A stretch of 64,000 nucleotides of DNA, from NCBI GenBank assembly GCA_017893485.1, contig JACEHZ010000594.1, positions 372,001 through 436,000 on the forward strand, read 5' to 3'. Position numbers and translations under genes: made by a program. The notes under the pieces were generated by a model. The model was not told where the DNA came from. It searched no databases and was given only the letters and a program-made list of their open reading frames with translations. This DNA comes from Hemerocallis citrina. Taxonomy: Eukaryota > Streptophyta > Magnoliopsida > Asparagales > Asphodelaceae. Numbering within the stretch: position 1 is the stretch's first letter; each line of letters begins with the position of its first letter. This document shows, one piece after another, positions 11,460 through 21,200 of this stretch.

Positions 11460-12860
11460 ATGGGAAGACCCATTCTTTGAAGTGAGTGCAGGGAGCAACT
11501 CTAGGGGAGAGTTGTGCTCCAATCTCGTCGAGAAGAGCTATTTGAGAGACAAGTTTGAGGAGGAACTCTAGGAGAAAGTGGTGCTCCGAACTTGGGGAGA
11601 AGAGCTCCGCTTTGGAAGTGAGCGGAGTGAAGAGCTTGACTTGTAGAAGAGCCATCTGGAAGAGGAGTTTGAGGAGCAACTCTAGGAGAGAGTTTTAGCT
11701 CCGAACTCGTTTGAGAAAAGCTTCGCTTTGGAGGCGAGCAGAGCGGGGAGCTCGACTTGTAGAAGAGCCATCTGGAAGAGGAGTTTAAGGAGCAACTCTA
11801 GGAGAGTTTTAGCTCCGAATTCGTTGGGAAGAGCTCCGCTTTGGAGGCGAGCAGAGTGGGGAGCTCAATTTGTAGAAGAGCCATCTGTACGGTTGATCAC
11901 GATCGTGGCGCGAATCACGAGACAAGAGGCACAAGTTTCGAGAAAACGTTATCTTGTCGTTTTGTGGTGACGTGGCGCGATCTGATCCGTCCATCACGCT
12001 TGAGCGCGAATTCGGAGATGATCTAACGGTGAGATCGCCTCGGGACGATTTTTTGCCATATACGAGGGTCGGTACCCCGGTACCTCGGCTCGGCGCATCA
12101 GGGCTGTTTGGCCGAGGTGCTGAGGCGTTTTGGAGGAAGTGTTCCTTGAAGATTCTGCCCCTCCGTGCTCAGTGGCTCGGCCGTTCGGCTGAGCTGTTCG
12201 GTAGCTCGGCTGTTCGGACGGCTCGAGCGTGAGGAGAAGCTCGGTGAGTTGATGAAGGGGATGGGTCGATGAAGCTCTGCTTGGTTTTTGGAGATTTTTG
12301 AAGAGGAGCTCCACTCCTAGGGGTGGAGAAGAGGTGCTAGGAAGATCCTCGTAAGAGCCATGGGAAGACCCATTCTGTGAAGTGAGCGCAAGGAGCAATT
12401 CTAAGAGAGTTTTAGCTCCGATCTCGTCGAGAAGAGCTATTTGAGAGACAAGTTTGAGGAGGAACTCTGGGAGAGAGTTGTGCTCCGAACTTGTGGAGAA
12501 GAGCTCCGCTTTGGAAGTGAGCGGAGTGAAGAGCTCGGCTCTAGGAGAGCCATCTGGACGAGGAGTTTGAGGAGCAACTCTAGGAGAGAGTTTTAGCTCC
12601 GAACTCGCTGAGAAGAGCTCCGCTTTGGAGGCGAGCGGAGGGGAGAGCTCGACTTGTAGAAGAGCCGTCTGGAAGGGGAGTTTGAGGAGCAACTCTAGGA
12701 GAGAGTTTTTAGCTCCGAACTCGCTGGAGAAGAGCTCCGCTTTGGAGGCGAGCGGAGGGGAGAGCTCGATTTGTAGAAGAGCCATCTGGAAGGGGAGTTT
12801 GAGGAGCAACTCTAAGAGAGAGTTTTAGCTCCGAACTCGTTTGAGAAGAGCTCCGCTTTG
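11460..12860. repeat. ~115-bp repeat family of the TR-GAG1 tail
   Basis: About nine diverged copies of a unit with gaggagcaactctaggagag, agctccgctttggaggcgag and tagaagagccatctgg are arranged in two runs. They are separated by a ~200-bp module at 11885-12110 (cacgagacaagaggcacgag ... gttatcttgtcgttttgtgg ... ggtaccccggtacctcg). That module also occurs at 10255-10440 and 11070-11265. The 115-bp unit is related to the satellite of TR-GAG2 at 38590-40966. Confidence 0.75.
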
Positions 12861-13239
12861 GAAGCAAGCGAAGTGAAGAGCTTGGCCTTGAGAAGAAAGA
12901 GGAAGGGGAGGAGAGGCATTCGGGTTCTCTCCCCTGCCTCGTTCTTTCGCACAGTGAAGAAGAGCAGAAGTGTTGGGTACTTTTGGCGGGAAGACTGAAG
13001 AAGGAGAAGAATGAAGGAGCTAAGAAGGGTATGGGTCGGACCGAGGGTATTGGATCCGACCCTGACCCGTTAGCCTCTTTTTCTTCTTGCTCTTCATCTG
13101 CTTTGCTGCTCGGTAGATGCATCTTGTTCGGCAGATCCGAGCACGGATTTTGGGGCACATTTTTCGCCACTTTGCTTCTCGGTAGATGGGTAGCTCGGCT
13201 CGGATGGTCGTGGGGGCAGTTCGGAATGGCCATCTTCCT

Positions 13240-14110
13240 CCGGCCCGTTTAAGGACGAGCCGGTGAAGTAAAGTCGAGCCATAGGACCCCGACCATCGTT
13301 AGATTAGTTTAAGGTTGTGGGAGCAGTTTCGAATGGCGAGCTACTTCTAGTTCGCTTAGGAGCGAACTTGCAAAGTAGAATCGAACCAAATGTTGGACTC
13401 CGAACCATTCAACGGCTGCAGGAGCAATTTTGAACGGCGATCTACTTTCGGCTCATCTATGGACGAGCCGAGGAAGAAGAGTCGAGCCGAGTGCTGGACT
13501 CCGAACCATTGTGAGGTTAGTTTGAGGGATGCAGGAGCAGTTTCGAATGGCGAGCTACTTCTAGTCCGCTTAGAAGCGACCTTGCGAAGTAGAATCGAGC
13601 CAAGTGTTGGACTCCGATCCATTCAACGGCTGCAGGAGCAATTTCGAACGACGATCTACTCCTGGCTCGTCTGAGGACGAGCCGAGGAAGAAGAGTCGAG
13701 CCGAGTGCTGGACTCCGAACCATTGTGAGGTTAGTTCAAGGGATGCAAGAGCAGTTTCGAATGGCGAGCTACTTCTAGTCCGCTTAGAAGCGAACTTGCG
13801 AAGTAGAATCGAGCCAAGTGTTGGACTCCGATCCATTCAACGGCTGCAGGAGCAATTTCGAACGACGATCTACTTCTGGCTCGTCTATGGACGAGCCGAG
13901 GAAGAAGAGTCGAGCCGAGTGCTGGACTCCGAACCATCGTGAGGTTAAGGGTTGTGGGAGCAATTCCGAATGGCGAGCTACTTCTAGCTCGCTTAGGAGC
14001 GAACTTGCGAAGTAGAATCGAGCCAAGTGTTGGACTCCGAACCCGTTGTGAAGTGCTTAGCAAGTTGTGGGAGCAGCCATGTAGAAGAAGCTGGACTCCG
14101 AACCCACCAT
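13240..14110. repeat. 214-bp tandem repeat, about three units (TR-GAG1)
   Basis: The landmark gttggactccgatccattca recurs at a period of 214 bp (for example near 13603 and 13817). The unit ends in cgaagtagaatcgagccaag. TR-GAG2 carries the same unit at about 37880-38560. Confidence 0.8.
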
Positions 14111-14364
14111 TTAAGAGAGTCGTGACTCGGAGAGATAGAGAAGCAAGAGCAATAATTTTCAATGAAAAGATGTAAAATTTTATTGAAATAAACTAAGTGG
14201 CTGCTCCAATAGGGCGAGCCATTATTACATGCTGTTGGCCGAGTTACAAGCATCGGCCTTATTGAAAATCAGAATCCTACTTCTACAATAAGGTGAGGAC
14301 CTCTTGGGAGGAGCTGAGTCTTGAAGCTCGGCGGGCCTTTCTGTTCGTTTGGAAGAGGTGATGG
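14111..14364. other. TR-GAG1 segment between gag stop and repeat tail
   Basis: This unique sequence lies downstream of the gag stop codon on the minus strand. I see no coding potential or clear structure in it. Confidence 0.4.
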
Positions 14365-16128
14365 TCAGGGGAGGAGCTCGGCCCCCTCTTTTTGGACGAA
14401 CTTAATCAGGTGCCCCCGTTGTATGAGTTCTTCGATCTCCTCCTTGAGAGCCCGACAATCATCCGTGTCGTGGCCGTGGTCCCTGTGAAAGCGGCACCAC
14501 TTATCTTTGTCCCTCTTCTTGCCAGGGGTATTCATTCTTGGGGGAGCGCGGAGTAGTCCTTCCTTGTCCACCTCCATAAGGACTTCTGATATATTAGCAA
14601 TGAGGGGGGTGAACTTCTCAAACCGAGGAGTCGGGCGGCGCTGGCCATTGCCGTCCTTCTGAAGCTTCTTAGCCTCTTCTTCTTCGGTCAACTTTCGTTT
14701 CGTCCCTGAGGTAGTCCCTCCGAAGCTTGGAAGGTAGGCGGCCTCTTCGGCACGAATGTACTTGTCACACCTGAGAAGGAGATCGGCAAAGTTCTGTGGA
14801 GGCTTCTTAGCAAGAGAGGAGCGGAGGCTGGAATTGAAGACATTGGATTGGAAGGCGGCCATTGCGACAGATTGGTCGAGGGAAGCTATAGACCTGGCTT
14901 CAGCTGTGAACCTCTTCACATAGTCTCTTAACTTCTCACCTTTCTCTTGCCTGAGCTGGAGGAGTGAGATGCTGGTCTTCTCCGTGCGCCTGCTACTCAC
15001 GAAGTGGGTGATGAAGAGTGTTTCGAACTGCTCGAAGGAGAATATGGAAGACGGGGCGAGGCGGGAGTACCATTCCCGAGCCGAGCCCTTGAGAGTAGCA
15101 GGGAATGTCTTGCACAGCAGGGCATCGGAAGCTTGGTGGATGAGCATGAGAGTCTTGAAGCTCTCAATGGGGTCAACGGGGTCGGTCTCCCCGGTGTAAG
15201 TCTCAAATTGGGGAGGTTTGAAGCCGAACGGCACAGGTGCATCCACAATGGTTCGGGAGAAAGGGGGTCGAGTAGGACGTAGAGTCCTCCCCCTAAGCTC
15301 TTCTTCTCGACCTATCTGACCCAGGCGCCTCTCTACCTCATGAAGACGGCGATACATGGCGTCGTCCCTCCGACGGTAATCAGTCGAGCCTCTAGACTCG
15401 TCTTCGTAGGAGGGAGAGCGAGGGCTGCGGCGATGGTAACTTCGGGAGCGACGAGGACTTGGGGTACGCCGGGAGTTGGTAGGAGCGGGACGAGGAGTTG
15501 GGGACCGTCGGCGAGGGCTTCGGACTGGAGGAGGGGACGGGGCCTTCGGCTCATTAGGGTTTTGACGGAGGTTGAGTGCCTGTTGTACCATTGCTTGGAA
15601 CTGCTAGAACTCGGCACGGGTGATTGGTGCCTCATTGTTCCTGGGCTGTTGCCGATCTGCGGGGGAGTGCCTCCTTCTGTAATGCTCGGGGGACTCCCTC
15701 CTTCCCCTTCGGACAGGGGATCTTCTGTAGTCTCGGCGGTGAGGGGATCGCTCACCCGGACGTTGTTGGCGGGAGGCTCCCTCTCGGGCCCGCTTCTCGT
15801 CCAGATGGTGGCGTAAGTCCTCCACCTTCTGCCGGTTTTGAGGATTATGAGAGGCCATGGAATCCGTAGAGGCTTTGTGTATGGAGACGCGGTCTTGATG
15901 GAGAGGTTGCCTCATGCGGGAGCCCCCCGAACCGGCATTCTGAGGACCGGTGGGACCCTTGGGGGGTTCCTGATTCTGAAGAGGAGGCTGATCTTGTTGA
16001 AGATGGTCCTCCACTTGAGGCGGGGGTTGTCCCTGCTGCGGAACGGGTTGGACGGGGACTACCTCTTGCTGATCGGCAGGGTTGGGCCCGCGGTTGGACC
16101 CTCTGGACCTGACTTTTCTCGGAGGCAT
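14365..16128 (-). pseudogene. gag: Tat-type gag of TR-GAG1, one in-frame amber stop
   Basis: This is the capsid/nucleocapsid protein of a Ty3/gypsy Tat-type element. I start it at MPPRKVRSRG (16128), because TR-GAG2 begins at the same place; an extra Met lies at 16149. The first ~175 residues are basic and Pro/Gln/Arg-rich. A TAG at 15606-15604 interrupts the frame right after ITRAEF, and the same frame continues to 14365 (the Met-initiated part is 408 residues from 15591). This part has an RS/PR-rich stretch, a Retrotrans_gag core at about residues 125-225 (GSAREWYSRL, ETLFITHFV) and a C-terminal zinc-knuckle variant WCRFHRDHGHDTDDC followed by LKEEIEELIQRGHL, a Tat hallmark. No protease follows. 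The stop may be a mutation or may be read through; the core is otherwise well preserved. Confidence 0.85.
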
Positions 16129-16180
16129 GGCTGGAGAAGATCGGACCAACGGGAAGAGGGGCTGCTATTTGTTTGGTTTT

Positions 16181-16196
16181 CCCACAGACGGCGCCA
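16181..16196 (-). other. TR-GAG1 primer binding site
   Basis: On the minus strand TGGCGCCGTCTGTGGG begins 3 bases after the 5' LTR. TR-GAG2 has the identical string at 41530-41545. It begins with the TGG complementary to a tRNA CCA end, as in plant gypsy elements; I do not assign the tRNA species. Confidence 0.75.
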
Positions 16197-16199
16197 ATC

Positions 16200-16819
16200 T
16201 GTTGCCGCTAATTTCGGTGTGGGGGCAAACAGATAGAATTTGTGAGTTCGTAGAAAACCTGAATAGCAAACACCTAACCTGTTCCGCCGGAGCTTGACCG
16301 TTGACTCCCGCCGTTCACCTGCAAAAAGTGCGAGACACCGGGGTTGTTCCCGGCGACGCACCCTCCGACGCTCAAGTCAGTAATCTGAAAAGACTATGAA
16401 AGAGCGCAAAAACTGGTGAAAGATTGATTACCTCTTAATGGAGATGGGTGTGGGGTATTTATAGTCGCCGTTGGGATCAGATAAGGAATGTGATTCCCGT
16501 GATCTGATAAGGCATAAAATCCTCGTAATCAGATTAGGAATGTAATCCCTTAATTTCCGGTGAAAAGATAGATGTGAATCAGAGCCGTTGATTAGGATTA
16601 ATCAGAAACCCTAATTCTATCTTTTCTGGACTGGGTGTGTTTCGGGTTAGGACCCGTACCCAGTTGAGGTGGATCCGTTCGTGGGTTATTGGGTCGTGAA
16701 GAAAGACCCAGCTCCCATTTCAGACCCGTTAGTAGGTGAAATTACCATTTTACCCCTGAGCTTTAAGATTCGTGTCCGATGTGAACGGTCCCGATTTAAT
16801 CCTATTTTTAGCCATATCA
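16200..16819 (-). repeat. TR-GAG1 5' LTR
   Basis: This 620-bp LTR is nearly identical to 7347-7966. A TATA-like box CTATAAATA (minus strand) lies at 16456-16464, so transcription would run leftwards into gag. Confidence 0.92.
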
Positions 16820-17640
16820 CGTACCTATAGCATCCTCAGTTCACAGTGAACCCATTTTGGTCAAAAAAAATGCCAAGAAGACAATCAGATGCATGAAATC
16901 AGCTTCATTAACAGTGAAAGAAAATGGGGATGCTAGCAGCATACTTAGTTTGGAAGTGAAGCCATTTTTGATTAAAAAATCATGCCAAAGATGGCAATCA
17001 GGTTACTTTAACAGTATCTTAAAATGAAAATTTCCATTATCTGAGCTTATATGTTGCTCTACTACTTCTTTAGCCCAACTAAATCTAAAACCCAATTGTT
17101 GTGCATATCCGGAGGATTTTGGCATACGTACCTATAGCATCCTCAGTTCACAGTGAACCCATTTTGGTCAAAAAAAACATGCATGCCAAGAAGACAATCA
17201 GATGCATGAAATCAGCTTCATTAACAGTGAAAGAAAATGGGTATGCTAGCAGCATACTTAGTTTGGAAGTGAACCCATTTTTTGTTAAAAAATCATGCCA
17301 ACGAGGGCAAACAGGTAACTTTAACAGTATCTTAAAATGAAAATTTCCATTATCTGAGCTTATATGTTGCTCTACTAATTCACTGTGCCCAACTAAATCT
17401 AAAACCCAATTGTTGTGCATATCCGGCCGGAGGATTTTGGCATACGTACCTATAGCATCCTCAGTTCACAGTGAACCCATTTTGGTCAACATACCAATAT
17501 GACAATCAGATGCATGAAATAAGCTTCATTAACAGTAAAAGAAGATGAAAATATCCAGTATCTAAGCATATATTTTTCTATTCATTCTTCATCCCAACTA
17601 AACCATTCATGTTAAGGAAATCAAGAAGCATAATCTGAAA
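16820..17640. repeat. CACTA subterminal tandem array (distal part)
   Basis: This continues the 312-bp array after the TR-GAG1 insertion, with three more GTTCACAGTGAAC palindromes (near 16837, 17145 and 17462). Units are slightly more diverged than in the proximal part. Confidence 0.85.
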
Positions 17641-18250
17641 AAACATGCTTTTTTTGAAAAATAAGGGAAATCAAGAGATGATACCGAAGAGAGAGAGAGA
17701 GAGAGCGGGGCGACGAGCGCGGGGGCGTAGGAGAGAGAGAGAGAGCGGGGCGATAGCCGATTCACCTCCAAATAGAGAGAGGGAAGAGGGAAATCGAAAA
17801 TGACGAAGGGAAGAAGGGACGATTTCGAAAGGTCGAATGCCGTCGAAGAGGACGAAGCGGCGGAGGCAAACGCGTGGGAAGTAGAGCGAGGAAGGAGGGA
17901 AACGAAGCGCCCTTTTTTTGGGGGGGGGGGGGGGGTTTGGGAAAATGGCGAGTGAAGGATTAGGGTTGGCGGGTTTTATCGCAGCTTATTCACCGGCGTT
18001 TCAATTAGACACGCCGGTGAATGTGTCCGTATATTCACCGGCGTTTATTATCAAAACGCCGGTGAATAATACACTTCACCGCCGTTTCTAAATAAAACGC
18101 CGGTGAATACGAAGATTGACCGGCGTTTTAAATCGACCGCCGGTGTATAACCATCCCATCTGGCGCCCCATTCCTATTCGCTCCCTACCCCGGCGCTACT
18201 AGTAAAACGCCGGGGAATATTCGCCGCTAAAACAAGTATCTTTTGTAGTG
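17641..18250. repeat. CACTA right terminal region with CCGGCG foldbacks
   Basis: After (GA)n tracts at 17688-17745 and a run of 16 G at 17920-17935 come stacked inverted repeats. ATTCACCGGCGT (17988-17999) pairs with ACGCCGGTGAAT (18011-18022). TATTCACCGGCGTTT (18032-18046) pairs with AAACGCCGGTGAATA (18054-18068). Further degenerate CACCG/CGGTG copies run to 18225. The element terminus TTTTGTAGTG follows. Confidence 0.85.
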
Positions 18251-18274
18251 TTCTTATATACAATTTTACAACGA

Positions 18275-21200
18275 CTACAATTTTTCTAATTTAACATAAC
18301 AATCAAAGCTATTGTTGTTGTTGTTGTTGTTGTTGTTGTTATTGTTGTTCTTCTTCGGGCGAGTTGCTCCCACTTGTGGACGTTGATAGTGCTTTCCCTT
18401 GTGTCCTATCTCCAGCCTCAGCCAGTCTTCTGTGCAAACGAGCATCTCTAACGAGTCCGGCTTCAAGCGATTCTTGTAATCAGTTAGAACCCTGCCACTT
18501 GTAGAAAATGCACGCTCAGAAGCAACTGTAGAGACAGGAGGAGTTAGTAAATCTTTAGCCATAATTAACAGAATACTAAAAGTGTAACACCCCGAATCCC
18601 AAATACACTGAATTCGAGATGTTCTACAGGATCTTTTCACTTTCTTTAGTACAATTTTACAAGGAATTTAAACTTTTCATCTTACATCAGAGTTTACATC
18701 AATATTACACTTTTCTTTTGCACAGCGGAAGTAAAATTTACAACATTTAAACAAATATACAACAACATGGTAAAATCTTTATGCATCCATTCCTCTTACA
18801 CATGCAATTACCTGCATACAAACTGTGGGTACGTCAGTTTATTCAACCGACGATAATTATACATGGCCATCCTCTCTATGCCAGAAACAGTATAACGATT
18901 CTCATTTCTTAACAGATCACAAACTTGTTCACATAACAATTAAAGTAAAGGGGAAAATCTTAATGATGTCGTGTCGTGATCGTGCACTTAATCCTTAATG
19001 CAATTACTTAATTTACATGACACTAATGCACACTTGTTCGGATTCTATGCATCCCATACTACATAGGTCCGAGGGCAAGCCTCTTAACCGTTCTTCATTT
19101 TTGTAGGGTTCAATCCCTCGCCATGACTTAATCTACTTCTGTAATTACAGTGAGTATCCTAGATGATCTATGAGTACAAGCACGTATCCTGGCCTCTGGA
19201 GTAGAATTCCGTGCCATGTCTTGACTCATCAAGCATGCATTCTGCGACAATTCAGCCTCCTCCCTGAACACGATCCTCTTGCAGTCACCAAACTTTCCAC
19301 AAGCGTGACTAAAGTCCGATCATTCTGAGTTTTGCCCGCACCATGTCTTGACTCATCAAGCATGCATTATGCGGCTCACACACCCGCACCGTAAACTCTA
19401 GTTCTCATACTTATGTTTTTCTCTCACTTTCATCACCTCTTCACTATGTACTAAATATTAGAATCATGAATACAAATCAAAGCTCTAGAGTTAGCCTCTC
19501 CACAAAACCGGACTTATTCATTTTATTTACACATGACCAACCTTGGTCTTCCTTTCAATTTCATTTCATTTCCATTGCCGGGGGAGACTTAGCTACTCTT
19601 GGTTTCAATTTACAATTCACAACTTCCAATTGAGCACTTTCAGCTCATAATTCAATTTAGAGTCTCACAGACTTTCTTATCATGATCTTAGCCTTTTTCA
19701 TGTTCATTTAATTCTAATCTCACATCTATGATTCTTTTCATATCAATTCATACAGTTCTAAGAGTTCATTGACATCAATCACAAAGTTCACAACTTTCAG
19801 CAATAAGCAAAACTAGAATCTCTGACATATCAAAAATTCACTCTGTACAGTCGACTTGGAAGGATACCAGTCGACTCGTACAGTCAATACAAGTTCATCA
19901 TAAACACTCGGGAGAGTCGACTGCTGCACACGGCCAGTCGGCTGTCCCGCAACTTTTCATGTTCACAGTATTATCCACGTGACAGTCGACTGTTCATCCA
20001 TCAGTCGTCTGTTCTAGGATTCTTTTAATAGTACATTTCTATGTTCAGCTCAGTCGACTTGCTACACGCATTAAGTCGACTGGACAGTTTCAGAATTCAA
20101 AATCAGGAATGCACTTTCATCACAGTACACATACATTCATGTTTCATAAACACCACACTTATTACTTGTTCAGTAACCTCGCAGCATGAAATTTCAAGTT
20201 ACTAACATTGTCTTTTCTTTAGGGAAAATACTTTAAACATGTATTTACACTTATTCATAACTTTCTTGCGAAGATGAAAATATAAATCTCAAGTCATTAT
20301 ACTATGTCAACATAACAAAATGTCTCATTTCATGGAATTGCCGAATAATCATAATTAAATCAATGCACCAGTCGGCTGAACACATCGTCAGTCGACTGCA
20401 CCGACCGTTCTTAATTTTTGTTAATCATCGCTAGTTTTTTTCATCCGTTCACCTTCCCTCCATCATATGTGGCATAGGGAAATATGAACTTAGTAATCGT
20501 ACTATTACGTCTGTTTTGCATACATGTTTATTACCACATCATAAAAATAATTGTCTCGTACCAGTCGACTTGTTCATGTGACAGTCGACTGTACCGACCC
20601 TTTTGTTCTTATTATCATCAGCATGCTCAGGCAACTTCTAATACATTGCATTTACTTCTCATAACATGGTAGCAATTATAATAATCATGGTATAATTCCT
20701 ACATTAGAAGTCCTGAGAAACACCCACCTTATTTGAAGAAATAATCGAAATCCCGCAAAAGCTCCTTAAAGTAGTGAACGACTCCTCGCTCCTTGCTCCT
20801 TGCTCCACACCGAACTCTTCAGAAACTACTCGGCCTCCACAGAAAAGCACCCACACACAACTCACAAAATACCTCTCTTACGATAATAATCTTAGTGTAA
20901 AAGAGATAGGGAATGAGAGGGGTATTTATACTAGAAAATAAGTGGAATAGAGGGCTAGGATTTATTAGGGAGTTGTAAGATCAAGGGTTAGGATGCACTA
21001 GGGGGTTGAAATAACTACCCACACCTCTACACAACTACCCATGATTCCAAACCATTACTCCACCCAACCGGCCACCAAAAGTGCTCAATGCACATGTATG
21101 CGAAATGCACGTGCATGCACAAACCACACTAATAAAACTTGTACACTCATGACAAGTCTTATAAAAAAAAAGTGTTACACAAAACAAGTTGTAAAAAATA

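Larger units (their letters stand above)
7347..16819 (-). mobile_element. TR-GAG1: gag-only Tat-type LTR retrotransposon, young
   Basis: Two 620-bp LTRs (7347-7966 and 16200-16819) begin TGTTGCCGCTAA and end AGCCATATCA on the plus strand. They are flanked by the 5-bp duplication CGTAC (7342-7346 and 16820-16824). The element reads on the minus strand: 5' LTR on the right, primer site, gag, about 6.4 kb of repeat-rich non-coding tail, polypurine tract, 3' LTR. There is no protease, reverse transcriptase or integrase, so it fits the TR-GAG class of non-autonomous elements and must use enzymes from a relative. I count 3 differences between the LTRs (all transitions), so the insertion is recent. 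It lies inside the CACTA subterminal array. Confidence 0.9.
1..18250 (-). mobile_element. CACTA (En/Spm) DNA transposon, left end outside window
   Basis: The plus-strand right end is TTTTGTAGTG at 18241-18250, the inverse of a CACTACAAAA terminus. It is followed by ttc, which would be the 3-bp target duplication; the other copy lies outside the window. Inside are a TNPD-like transposase gene (1549-5308, minus strand), 312-bp subterminal tandem repeats on the right, an inverted copy of that repeat near 300-490 on the left, and stacked CCGGCG foldbacks next to the terminus. A gag-only LTR element occupies 7347-16819. The element sits inside an Ac-like hAT whose transposase tail starts just right of 18250. 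The transposase is frameshifted, so this copy is probably non-autonomous. Confidence 0.85.

Noticed and set aside
19105..19130. ggttcaatccctcgcc resembling a tRNA T-loop
   Set aside because: There is no acceptor stem, D-arm or anticodon arm around it, and the phrase recurs in a related LTR near 46727.
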